Made by a program: the position numbers and the translations under genes. Positions 55,270 through 64,000 of a stretch of 64,000 nt of DNA are shown here, in pieces. Source of the stretch: Atopsyche davidsoni (Eukaryota > Arthropoda > Insecta > Trichoptera > Hydrobiosidae); assembly GCA_022113835.1 (NCBI GenBank), contig JAILWY010000002.1, forward strand, positions 4,442,501-4,506,500, read 5' to 3'. How positions within the stretch are numbered: position 1 is the stretch's first letter; the number at the start of each line of letters is the position of its first letter. The notes beneath the pieces were generated by a model. It made no database searches, was not told the DNA's origin, and saw nothing but the letters and a program-made list of their open reading frames with translations.

Positions 55270-55459
55270 TTAAAGCCGGCTATACACGCAGCAACGCAAC
55301 TTGCGACCGATTTGCCAGTAGCGTCCTGGGTGTTTTCAGTATTATGCTGAGTGATTTTTTTTTTTAAGTTTTTCCAAAATACACAACGCAAAGTAGAAAT
55401 TTATTGTATAATTGCAAATCGGTTGCACGCCGTGTCGCATCGTGTGTAGAAGGCTTTAA
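55270..55459. mobile_element. Family D MITE with TTAA at both ends
   Basis: TTAA at 55270-55273 and at 55456-55459 flank AGCCGGCTATACACGC on one side and CGTGTGTAGAAGGCT on the other. Arms continue TTGCGACCGATTTGCC and CAAATCGGTTGCACGCC. The duplicated TTAA is the target site of piggyBac-type transposases and a few others. Length about 180 bp between the TTAA sites. No transposase frame. Confidence 0.8.
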
Positions 55460-55469
55460 ATTAATTGCA

Positions 55470-56440
55470 GTAAGGCGACACGTCAAACCAAAAATAAATA
55501 CGCACCGCCAGTTATTTTAGTACGCTAATTAATAATTTCTAATTTATTTTTTATTTGTAATTACGCTATAAATTTGATTTGAGATTATTTTAAAGCGGTT
55601 GAGCGTGTTGACTATATTTGTAAAAAATATATCAAGACGAAGTCACTCGCTGGAAAGTGAAATTGTACACAACTTTTAACTATATTTTTAGTTAGTAAAA
55701 AAAATATTTTGAGAGGTTTTTTTTTATGGTTAAGCGTAAATACATAACTCAAAAGAGGACGCTACTGGCTTATTACGATTCGGTTATAAATCAGTGAGAT
55801 CTGCGGTCTTTTAAGAATGGTGTCGGTATAGGCTCACAGTTCTCAATTTACCACCCGTTGGCGAAATAAAAATTAAATGATAGCCACATGGCGTAATAAT
55901 TTCAGAGTTAATAATTTATCAGCTGAATTGTCCCAAAGCGGCGGGCCACGGGGCGCCTCTGTTGAATGTTTGCGGCGCGCGAGTCAGGATTTTTCCTTGT
56001 GTTTGCGTCGACCTAGTATTTGCTCACTTCACCCAGATAGTCCGTAATGCTATCCTAGTTAAATTTGTAAATATGCCGGGGGCAAACATCAATATTATAA
56101 CATTGAATTTGTTTGGATTTCGCAAAGCAAAGTTTAATTATTGATATACCCAAACAATGCGGCTTTAAATGTAACATTTTTAAAGCATATTTGAGCTGCG
56201 CGTTATCGCCTCGAGTGCCACTGTGGACTTTGCGTTTATGACGAGTCGCCGTGCATTCGGACCCTCGGCCTTATCGACCACTGCAATCGATGTATTGATT
56301 GAGCTTTATTTGTGCCTTGACGTGCTGCTGTCGTGTGCTGATTATCGATTCGCTAATGCTAATGGACACCATGCAGTGAATACGTTTCAAAAACCTCCCA
56401 AACTATCATCTGCAGCAAATTAACACACTTCCGAATTTTA
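55470..56440. other. AT-rich DNA and two high-complexity blocks
   Basis: 55925-56010 (GGCGGGCCACGGGGCGCCTC) and 56150-56410 (GCGTTATCGCCTCGAGTGCC, GACGAGTCGCCGTGC) are GC-richer and unrepeated in the window. The frames inside are short and unrecognised. Confidence 0.35.
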
Positions 56441-56504
56441 CGCATATTTGCCACATGCGATCTATTCTATACATATATAAAGCAAAGTTTTCTAAATCCA
56501 TATT

Positions 56505-56830
56505 AAATTCTTCTTCTTCAGGTGCCTCTCCTCATACCTTATATATTTATACTGAGCCAGTGTTCGTGGTTTTCTTAGAAGGGATAGTGCAGTTCCCGGG
56601 TTCTACTACACCGCTGTTTTGTATTGCTGCTGTCCAAAAGCATTATTATATAATACTTTCTTTATAAAGCTCTGTCGTTAAGATCTGATACTCCTTCTCC
56701 AGCAGGCTGCAGCCTTCCTACTTCGATATGGTACTTCCAGAACACATTCCTCGTGCTCTGGAATAACAAACGCTCAGGGTACATAATGGCAGCCATGCAC
56801 GAGCAACAGATAGGCGAGAGCGGGGAGGTA
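56505..56830 (+). repeat. Family A repeat, copy 14
   Basis: TTCTTCTTCAGGTGCCTCTC, TATACTGAGCCAGTG, GTATTGCTGCTGTCC, GCATTATTATATAATAC, AAGATCTGATACTCC, CAGCAGGCTGCAGCC, TACTTCCAGAACAC, CGCTCAGGGTACATAATGG and GATAGGCGAGAGCGGGGAGG. Nearly full length. Confidence 0.85.
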
Positions 56831-56929
56831 TTACGTTTACAATTCATAAATTTATTCAAATTTATCTAAGTATAAATTGGTTGAAAGTCTAAAATACAAA
56901 AATGATGATGTTATCGCAGAGCGAGTGTT

Positions 56930-57260
56930 GGTTTTTCCGGTGTTTTTCCAATATTAGCCGGAGACACTCGGCGGCCGTGCAAAAAAATGTCAGCGGCGCA
57001 CATTACCCTTAATTCTCCGCTCCGCCCCCACATTTGATTCAACAAACCTCAGCCGGGATTCTCGCTGCTTAACCTAAGCGTATATATTCGTATATTAGCC
57101 GCAATTTAATGTCAACACTCGTAGAATTGACACGTCAAATATTTGCGAATTCCATGGGACCGTCGGGGAAAACAGGGCTCCGCGGGGCCGGACTGGGAGG
57201 CCAGTCAGTGTCTTGGCCGCTCAATATCGGACGGCAAATCCAGATCCAGGGTCTAGTCCG
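56930..57260. other. CpG-rich high-complexity segment
   Basis: CACTCGGCGGCCGTGC, CTCCGCTCCGCCCCC, GTCAAATATTTGCGAATTCC and GGACCGTCGGGG. The AAATATTTGC word is present at about 57139. Short frames are unrecognised. Confidence 0.4.
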
Positions 57261-57299
57261 GATTAATTCCATACAATCATTTTTAAACTTATAAAAATA

Positions 57300-57835
57300 A
57301 TAATATTCCTATCTACTATAATAATATCCATTGTGGGTGGGTGGGTGTGTGTGTATGTTTCATTTTTTGGTTCTCTATAGAATATCTTAAAAGATACAAC
57401 GCTGATTTTTTGTACGTAAGTTCAGTATGTTTTTCCGCAGTTATGTGCTGAATTTCAAGACGATAGGATAATATTTTTATTCATAAACTAATTAAATAAA
57501 ACTATCAAATATGCTTTATGTACGAATTATATGATTCTGTTCTTCACAGCGAGAATTTCAAATTTAGAATTTTTACAAAAAAACAAAATATGATGCTTCT
57601 AAGAAATTTCCAGTTTATGTCAGCTTGACACAAGTACCAATTTTATTTTTTAGTTGCGTTAGAAATTATTAATCCCATCATTAATAACTTAAAATGCCTC
57701 CTAAAAAAATAACACCGTCTAAGCACAGCAAACGTAATTAAAAAAGAATAGCACAATTGAACGTGATAAAGACCGCATCTAATAAAGAACAGTGCAGTGA
57801 AAGTAATTCGTTGTTTGTGACACGAAATGTGATAT
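57300..57835 (+). mobile_element. Possible Helitron-derived fragment
   Basis: TCCTATCTACTATAATAATAT followed by GTGGGTGGGTGGGTGTGTG resembles known insect Helitron 5' ends. At 57694 an ATG opens MPPKKITPSKHSKRN, ended by a stop after 15 codons, with more basic residues beyond the stop; small basic N-termini of this style are seen in Helitron Rep/helicase proteins. No helicase motifs are present and no CTRR 3' hairpin was identified. Confidence 0.3.
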
Positions 57836-58011
57836 TTCCTAGAATGGCTTTGCTTTCGAAATTAATATCCGGTTATTCAAAATATATATGTACAAAATGA
57901 AATCAAATATTCATCTAATTGTCTGCCAAACATATGTTCAAACACTATTGCATCGTTCATTGAATACGTCATTTTATGACGGGCTACATTTCTAGTATAT
58001 ATATAAGTAAC

Positions 58012-58550
58012 TAATATTTTTGCCAAAGAGTACAGTAATACCCCGCTTTACGCGACCCCGTTTCATTATAACGCGAATTTCAAATTTCGCATTAAAGTGT
58101 CTTGCATTACGCGAATTTCTTATTTTAAGAATGTGTATGAACATAATGTAGTCGTTGACTTTTCTTAACAATTAAAAACAGCGTTGGGTGTTATGAACGT
58201 ATTTTACAAGAACGTAACCAAAAGACAATAGATGTATTTTTCAGTAAAAATAACATGTAATACTGCATAAAGTGTTCTTAGAATTGAATTCAAATGATTC
58301 GTATTTTTTTGTATTAAGTTTTGACTATGTAATATTTAATCGTAAACCCCGATATACGTGAATTTCACTTGACGCGATTTTTTCCGGAACGTATCCCTCG
58401 CGTAAAGCGGGGTATTACTGTACTTGATGGAATTCCATTTTAATATTTTAAATAAAACACTTGAGTGATTTTTCCACGTGTTAATTTTTATTGGTGAAAG
58501 GTTGGCGAAACCGGTCACCAATAAAAATCAACACGTGAAAAAATCACGTA
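58012..58550. mobile_element. Foldback (FB) MITE, copy 5, split by a pogo-like MITE
   Basis: Left of the insertion is AATATTTTTGCCAAAGAGTA; right of it is TACTTGATGGAATTCC, then CACTTGAGTGATTTTTCC, TATTGGTGAAAGGTTGG, CGAAACCGGTCACC and AATAAAAATCAACACGTG. Joined across the insertion these follow the FB order seen at 63.8 kb, where GAGAGTACTTGGTGG is uninterrupted. Confidence 0.85.
58033..58420 (+). mobile_element. Pogo/Tigger-like non-autonomous element
   Basis: 388 bp with inverted ends CAGTAATACCCCGCTTTACG and GTAAAGCGGGGTATTACTG flanked by duplicated TA (58031-58032, 58421-58422). CAGT..TACC ends with a TA target are typical of pogo/Tigger. On the plus strand a frame at 58180-58260 ends in QKTIDVFFSKNNM then TAA. 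The QxxIxxFF word matches the PCNA-interacting PIP box reported at the C-terminus of pogo-type transposases. The rest of the transposase is gone. It sits inside an FB element. Confidence 0.85.
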
Positions 58551-58619
58551 TATATACAATCACAATACAATCAATTTGACATACAAATCTGTTAAATTTT
58601 AGCACAGGGTTTTATCGTT

Positions 58620-58985
58620 TATATCAGGGGTGGTGAACTTTTGATCTTAGAAGTGTGTCGCGATAGTTGATTGTACTTAAGAAAAACCATTTAAAAACAC
58701 ACAAAAAATGGACGCTATTTGCAAGTCGGTTGCACGATTTGCTGCGACGTGTGTAGAGGTTTAAGTGAGAAGTAAAATGCATGCTATTACTATACACTGT
58801 GCTTTGGTACTAATATCGACAAAAATTGGTCACCCCTGATTAAACCAATGCCGGCTACACACGCTGCTACTCAACTAACAACCGAATGGTAATTAGCCAA
58901 TAGTGTTGCGTTGTTTACTTAAGAACACTCAAAATAAAGGGACGCTATTGACTAATAGCAAATCGGTAATAAGTTGTGCCCCAAA
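58620..58985. mobile_element. Family D MITEs, two neighbouring partial copies
   Basis: At 58723, GCAAGTCGGTTGCACG and GCTGCGACGTGTGTAGAGG form a right end. At 58850, TGCCGGCTACACACGCTGC, CTCAACTAACAACCG and AATTAGCCAATAGTG form a left arm, paired with TTGACTAATAGCAAATCGG at about 58945. Confidence 0.65.
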
Positions 58986-59009
58986 AAAAAAATTCAAAGA
59001 TTCATTATT

Positions 59010-59140
59010 TTTTCATTTGGTAAATTTACAATAACTCTTATGTTACTCGTGTGTGGTTATCCTCTGATCCTGCGCGCAGGTTGTGTGGCTTACGATGTGT
59101 GGCTTAAGTGGTATAAAATATGTGATAAAACCCATTTTCT
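59010..59140 (+). repeat. Family C repeat copy
   Basis: CTCTTATGTTACTCGTGTGTGG, ATCCTCTGATCCTGCGCG, TTGTGTGGCTTACGATGTG and GGCTTAAGTGG follow the family C order, ending at about 59130. Confidence 0.65.
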
Positions 59141-59740
59141 GCATGACTTGAAAAGTAGTTCCGCTGCTGTAATGTAACTGATTTGGTGATCTATTGAGAG
59201 ATTTACTTAAAGATATAAAAAATACAAGCAATAATTTCATTTCATTAAATATTTTTCGCTTTTCATTTTCGGCGTAAACTTTAATAGCAAATGAACCCAA
59301 AATCAGAGTTGTGAATTATAAAAAGGTGAGTAAGCCGTTATGAGCAGCAGAAACAAATGCGACTGTTTTCGATTAAAAATACCTTCAGATTCGCATTTTC
59401 GAGTTTCTTTTTTTGTTGCAAGGAGGCTTTTATTATGTATGTAATCTAGACAGAAAATGATGCAACAAAAAATCACAACACCTTGATGTTGTTTCGGTTT
59501 TCTCCTTCTCAATTATTCAATTCTCATTATATGAGGGATAGCACATGTTTTTCATAATCAGCTTACACAGTGTACATCAGTTGGTTGCAAACTATCAGGT
59601 AGACTTAAAAATAGCCTACTACAAAACAATCCAATGTTATGTATCTTGCACATACTACTTTTCTCAAGTTGATGAATGTACTACGTTGACATTGAAAACT
59701 CGTTGGAGATTCACCAAATGTTATGTCGTCTCAGTTCTTA
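59140..59740. other. AT-rich DNA, no feature
   Basis: No repeat family or gene recognised in about 600 bp. Confidence 0.4.
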
Positions 59741-59990
59741 TTTGTGAAGTTGGGGCCTGGACACCCAAGAATTGAGGCGGCATAAATGTGGAGTCAGAAA
59801 TAACAGAGTCTTGCACAGAATGTGCAAAGAATTACAACTCCTGACGATGGAAAAAGCGTAAGAGAATCGAAAGTGGCTGGAAGTCAAAAGTGCGGCCGAA
59901 TCAGCGAGACTGCCCCAGGATAGGGATATATTCGATGAAATGGTGAAAAAGAAGAGAAGAAGAAGAAATAATCTCCAATTAAATTGGATG
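59740..59990 (+). mobile_element. LINE family B 3' end, source of the satellite
   Basis: Blocks in the right order for a reverse-transcriptase C-terminus: GGGGCCTGGACACCCAAG, RVLHRMCKE (GAGTCTTGCACAGAATGTGC), LLTMEK, then CTGCCCCAGGATAGGGATA, giving LPQDRDIFDEMV, and a GAAGAAGAAGAAAT tail. Frame breaks are present. The last part is homologous to every unit of the following array. Confidence 0.8.
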
Positions 59991-59994
59991 GGTG

Positions 59995-61195
59995 AAATTC
60001 CATGGTGCATATTAATAGCGAAAAATCCAAGGGAAAAAAAGCATTGAAACACGAAAGCTAATGTGGATGAACGGTGGCTGGAAATCGGAGTCTATTCGAT
60101 GAAATGGTCGCGAGCTTCCTACGAGGAGAGACACTAGGAGAAGAAGAAGAAATAATCCCCAATTCAATTGGTCGGGTGAAGCTCTTTGGTGCATATTTAG
60201 TAAGGAGATATTTCAGCGAAAAATCCAAGGGAAAAAAAGCATTGAAACACGAAAGCTAATGTGGATGCACGGTGGCTGGAAGTCGGAGTATATTCGATGA
60301 AATGGTCGCGAGCTTCCTACGAGGAGAGACACTAGGAGAAGAAGAAGAAATAATCCCCAATTCAATTGGTCGGGTGAAGCTCTTTGGTACATATTTAGTA
60401 AGGAGATATTCCAGCGAAAAATCCAAGGGAAAAAAGCATTGAAACACGAAAGCTAATGTGGATGCACGGTGGCTGGAAATCGGAGTCTATTCGATGAAAT
60501 GGTCGCGAGCTTCCTACGAGGAGAGACACTAGGAGAAGAAGAAGAAATAATCCCCAATTCAATTGGTCGGGTGAAGCTCTTTGGTGCATATTTAGTAAGG
60601 AGATATTTCAGCGAAAAATCCAAGGGAAAAAAAGCATTGAAACACGAAAGCTAACGTGGATGCACGGTAGCTGGAAATCGGAGTATATTCGATGAAATGG
60701 TCGCGAGCTTCCTACGAGGAGAGACACTAGGAGAAGAAGAAGAAATAATCCCCAATTCAATTGGTCGGGTGAAGCTCTTTGGTACATATTTAGTAAGGAG
60801 ATATTCCAGCGAAAAATCCAAGGGAAAAAAGCATTGAAACACGAAAGCTAATGTGGATGCACGGTGGCTGGAAATCGGAGTCTATTCGATGAAATGGTCG
60901 CGAGCTTCCTACGAGGAGAGACACTAGGAGAAGAAGAAGAAATAATCCCCAATTCAATTGGTCGGGTGAAGCTCTTTGGTGCATATTTAGTAAGGAGATA
61001 TTCCAGCGAAAAATCCAAGGGAAAAAAGCATTGAAACACGAAAGCTAATGTGGATGCACGGTGGCTGGAAATCGGAGTCTATTCGATGAAATGGTCGCGA
61101 GCTTCCTACGAGGAGAGACACTAGGAGAAGAAGAAGAAATAATCCCCAATTCAATTGGTCGGGTGAAGCTCTTTGGTGCATGTTTAGTCAGGAGG
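59995..61195 (+). repeat. LINE-derived satellite, six units of 197-198 bp
   Basis: The anchor GATGAAATGGTCGCGAGC begins at about 60098, 60296, 60493, 60691, 60888 and 61085 (steps 198, 197, 198, 197, 197). Each unit has CGAAAAATCCAAGGG, CATTGAAACACGAAAGC, GTGGATGCACGGTGGCTGG, GAGAGACACTAGGAG, (GAA)n and CAATTCAATTGGTCGGG. Units alternate: one type has GGAGTCTATTC, TGCATATTTAG and A7, the other GGAGTATATTC, TACATATTTAG and A6, so the true repeat is a 395-bp dimer. The last unit breaks at about 61190. Open frames inside are shadows of the decayed reverse transcriptase. Confidence 0.92.
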
Positions 61196-61570
61196 CCGGG
61201 GTCTCTTTTCTCTTTTATCAAGCCGCTCCACTCCGCCTTCACCTTCGCTTTCCGTTTCCGCGGATACTTTAACCCTGTTTGAATTACGCCTAGTTGTAAT
61301 TTATAAATAAGGCCCCGCCAGGGCCCGTGGCACCCCAACCCTTTACATCCCATCTGTTTGCCGAGAGCATGTTGATTTTGCAGTCTCTTTATCTTTTTGG
61401 TTTCGCCGTGGTGTGCGCCACCTCGACCCCCGCTATTTAATAAGGCTGTATTCTATTTCACTTACTTTCAGGAAGAAAGGCTCGCGCGATACTTGGAGGG
61501 TTTGTTTCATAACAAATTCATTAGACCTCCCCGCGTGGCAGGGTGCCCTGGCTTTTTTGAAAACTCAAAT
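61196..61570. other. Balanced, GC-richer segment, candidate conserved element
   Basis: GTTTCCGCGGATACTTTAACC, CCCGCCAGGGCCCGTGGC and CATCTGTTTGCCGAGAGC occur in sequence, with CGCGCGATACTTGGAGGG later. TGTTTGCC is shared with other islands. The 143-codon plus frame (61397-61828) runs into AT-rich DNA and is unrecognised. Confidence 0.35.
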
Positions 61571-61579
61571 TGTTATTAT

Positions 61580-61950
61580 CTCCGGTTTTACATTTTATGT
61601 ACAAATATTTTATGCGAATTCGTAGCACACTTTAACCGAAGAAATTATAAATTAAATCATACTGAAAATCATAATGAAATATATACAATATTCAAGCATA
61701 CTTTCATTATAATTTTTTTATATTACCTTGACTCGTATATCAATTATTTATATTATAGCAATATGATAAAAATACGAAGAATTAAATTTTTAATTATATA
61801 TAAATTATTCAAAATTTCTTCAATTTAGTTTTTCATGGTTTCAGCTAAGGCTAAGTGCAAATATAGATATTTTTTAACGTTATAAATACAATATGTCGTA
61901 AAATTATTATAAATATAATACAAAAAAAAATCAAACCGCAAGATTATTTA
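61580..61950. other. AT-rich DNA, no feature
   Basis: AT-rich with no identifiable element. Confidence 0.5.
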
Positions 61951-61959
61951 TTTTCTTAT

Positions 61960-62300
61960 GTTTACCCTTGTTATTGTAACCTTATTTATTTTTTAAACTT
62001 TTTCTTCAAATCCATTGACGCCACCACTTTGCGCGCAGGAGCAGGGGATAGCAAGGAAGCACAACCCTAACTATTATAAATTAACGTACAAAAATAAATA
62101 ATATAATTTTTTTACGTATTTATAATAATATACAGTTTTTTCCGCATATTTTTCTTTTAAAAAACTGAACAACGACCCATATACGCTACAGCCAAAGCCA
62201 CACCTTGTAAGCCCCACAGCCTTCGCGCCGGCTCAGGGGACAGCCACAAACCGTATTGTAAGCATAGCCATAGCCTTAACAAGTATTGTAAAATTATAAA
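61960..62300 (-). repeat. Family C repeat, reversed copy
   Basis: Reads in reverse: CATATTTTTCTTTTAAAAAAC, GCTACAGCCAAAGCC, ACACCTTGTAAGCCCCACAG, GCGCCGGCTCAGGGGACAGC and CACAAACCGTATTGTAAGC. Well preserved. Confidence 0.75.
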
Positions 62301-62329
62301 CACGGCCATCGTTTGAAATATAAGATAAT

Positions 62330-62393
62330 AATCCACGTTGCCGGCGAGCGAGCCGTTAGGCTTGGGTTACACGCGGCGTCCCCGTGTAGCCGC

Positions 62394-62455
<62 letters not shown>

Positions 62456-62640
62456 AACTCCAACTCACTTCAACTCTATTTTCATTGTGTGCTTTTAATT
62501 TTGAGCGTGCAAACCGCCTCTCGGGCTCTCGTGGGGGCAAATATTTGCCAGGGGAATATTTGCCCGTTGTATAATTCAAACAGATGCGATATTTGCGGAA
62601 GAGCAATCATTTTAATATCGTTTCTCCAGGAGCGCCGCGC
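62330..62640. promoter_or_regulatory. GC-rich island with (GGCTCC)10 and paired AAATATTTGC palindromes
   Basis: Ten GGCTCC units occupy 62396-62455. At 62536-62549 is a perfect palindrome GGCAAATATTTGCC, followed directly by the near-palindrome GGGAATATTTGCCC at 62552-62565, then GATATTTGCGG at 62589. Three ATTTGC sites in 60 bp is far above background. Frames through the repeat encode (AP)n or (RL)n only. Regulatory role is inferred. Confidence 0.4.
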
Positions 62641-62709
62641 TTCTACCTGCTACCTAATACAGCGTTATTTGTTTATACAGCGAATGCACATTATCATTTT
62701 ATAAACTCT

Positions 62710-62870
62710 TTATTCGTATTTTATACATAGTTTTTTTTATATTTTTCCCTACACGAACTCAACACAACCCGTATACGCTATCACCTAAGCCACACCTTGC
62801 ACCCACACCCTGCGTCAGATCAGGGGATAGTGCATATCGTATTGTAGACATAATTATTGCAAATTAACAA
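62710..62870 (-). repeat. Family C repeat, reversed copy
   Basis: TTTTTCCCTACACGAACTC, CGCTATCACCTAAGCCACACC, CCCTGCGTCAGATCAGGGG and TGCATATCGTATTGTAGAC in reverse order, parallel to the copy at 62.1-62.3 kb. Confidence 0.75.
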
Positions 62871-62879
62871 ACAAAAAAA

Positions 62880-63635
62880 CTTGAAATTTTATTTATTTTA
62901 ATTTCACTAGTCAAAATGACCAAAACATTTCACGAAATCAAATCAATTGATATCAAACTAGTGAATAGAAACTCTAAAAGTAATCGTAAATTAACTTGAA
63001 AATGTACCTACTATATTGATCGGGTCAATGTAAATATATTTTAGTAAGGTAGAATTTTTTTATTTTTATTAATACAATAACAGCTGACAACTAAATGTGC
63101 GTATAATTGCGTATGGTTAATTTGGTACAATTAGGCCAACCGGGGAGTTGGAAATTCCACGGGGAGATTCTGGGCTGTTGGACCCTGGGTCATCATTGCA
63201 TGAAGCACTAACCATATCAATTATTGATAGATAAAACCAGTGGCACAAGGAATCTAAGCATGAAATTAAATAAACCGTATGTCTGATATTATTTTATTAT
63301 TTATAAATTATTATTAGTTTAATTTTCTATAAAAAAAAACACTTAGACACGTTTTTAATTATTTTATAATTTTAGAGAATAACATGTTACTTTCAATAAC
63401 TTGAAATATTAATATTATTATATTTTTTATAAACACTTTCGGATATTGGATTTAATCAATGTTTCTAAAGATTCTCAAAATGGAATATAGATATATTAAA
63501 TTTTTGTGCGCAGTAAATTTTAACAAATCAAACAATACATATTTGCATCTTTTAATTTAATTAATTTAATTTAACCACTAGTTACATTCATCCCATTGTT
63601 GAATTGAGCTAATTTCTTTGATATTTTAAAATGTA
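62880..63635. other. AT-rich DNA, no feature
   Basis: No gene or shared repeat. 63130-63240 is less AT-rich (CCGGGGAGTTGGAAATTCC) but unassigned. Confidence 0.4.
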
Positions 63636-63637
63636 TT

Positions 63638-63835
63638 TTTGAATAAAATATTTGAGTAATTTTCCACATGTTCGTTTTTATTTGTGACCGGTTTCGCCAA
63701 CCTTTCACGTTGGCATTATCAAACAGAAGTCACAAATAAAAACGAACATGTGGAAAATCACTCAAGAATTTTATTCAAAAATATTAAAATGGAATTCCAC
63801 CAAGTACTCTCTGTCAAAAATATTGAATTTTTAAA
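63638..63835. mobile_element. Foldback (FB) MITE, copy 6 (complete hairpin)
   Basis: Left arm AATGTATTTTTGAATAAAAT, TTGAGTAATTTTCCACATG and TTCGTTTTTATTTGTGAC, then a loop of about 40 nt (CGGTTTCGCCAACC, CTTTCACGTTGGC, ATTATCAAAC), then GTCACAAATAAAAACGAACA, TGTGGAAAATCACTC and AAGAATTTTATTCAAAAATA. The stem is about 60 bp with few mismatches. Outer sequence AAAATGGAATTCCACC, AAGTACTCTCTGTC is the family's terminal block. Non-coding. Confidence 0.9.
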
Positions 63836-64000
63836 TGTCTTTTGATTTATGTTTTTGAAATGAAGAAATAAAAACGCAGCAACGATTAATAGACCCTAAT
63901 ATTTTATTTTATTGTAAAAAAAATTTGATGGTTTTTAATATATTTACCATGCAACGTGGAAACAAATTATTGGATAATAACTATTTAAAAAAATTAAGTT

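Noticed and set aside
60012..61282. Repeated 60- to 73-codon frames on both strands
   Set aside because: They are the same unit read many times in the LINE-derived satellite. They reflect a decayed reverse-transcriptase tail, not a tandem gene family.
61397..61828. 143-codon plus frame as a gene
   Set aside because: Begins in a GC-richer block and runs into AT-rich DNA with tyrosine, isoleucine and asparagine runs. No domain and no start context.
62313..62606. (AP)n and (RL)n proteins across the GGCTCC tract
   Set aside because: They are direct products of a hexanucleotide microsatellite and are open in three frames.

Overview
The window looks like intergenic or intronic DNA from a repeat-rich animal genome, most likely an arthropod. 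The inference rests on overall AT-richness, the absence of any operon-like run of reading frames, Tc1/mariner, pogo, hAT-like and non-LTR retrotransposon relics of the kinds common in insects, many foldback MITEs, and long microsatellites. The species cannot be named from sequence alone. I found no intact host protein-coding gene. Apart from transposase and reverse-transcriptase relics, the open frames are short, unrecognised and often lie in GC-rich or low-complexity DNA.

Layout. 1-7.4 kb: a short tandem repeat, copies of a dispersed repeat I call family A, a GC-rich island with a palindromic GGAA element, then featureless AT-rich DNA. 7.8-8.9 kb and 12.4-13.7 kb: two unrelated tandem arrays with units of about 180-197 bp. 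14.4-15.1 kb: two LINE 3' ends facing each other tail to tail. 15.5, 21.9 and 30.4 kb: three copies of a hAT-like MITE. 19.7-20.2 kb: two foldback elements separated by a (TA)60 tract. 20.6-21.1 kb: a strand-asymmetric C-rich then G-rich island. 28.8-29.7 kb and 49.2-50.1 kb: the same foldback-plus-mariner block, present twice. 33-36 kb: a cluster of MITE family D, whose best copy has TTAA on both sides. 44.9-45.1 kb: a perfect palindrome with 91-bp arms. 47.9-48.8 kb: a diverged palindrome of about 930 bp with a 73-nt tRNA-like sequence at its centre. 58.0-58.6 kb: a pogo-like MITE inserted at TA into a foldback element. 59.7-61.2 kb: a LINE 3' end that has become a 197/198-bp satellite. 62.4 kb: a (GGCTCC)10 tract beside paired AAATATTTGC palindromes. 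63.6-63.8 kb: a complete foldback element.

Between the repeats are roughly twenty short GC- and CpG-rich islands. Many carry GCAAACA or TGTTTGC (forkhead-like), GCCAT or ATGGC (YY1/Pho-like) and AAATATTTGC words. They resemble conserved non-coding or regulatory DNA, but conservation could not be tested. Most of the identifiable sequence is explained by a few repeat families: A (SINE-like, about 14 copies), B (LINE 3' ends), C (about 10 copies), D (TTAA MITEs), E (about 550 bp, three copies), FB (foldbacks), hAT-like, mariner and pogo. Family letters are labels made for this window, not database names.
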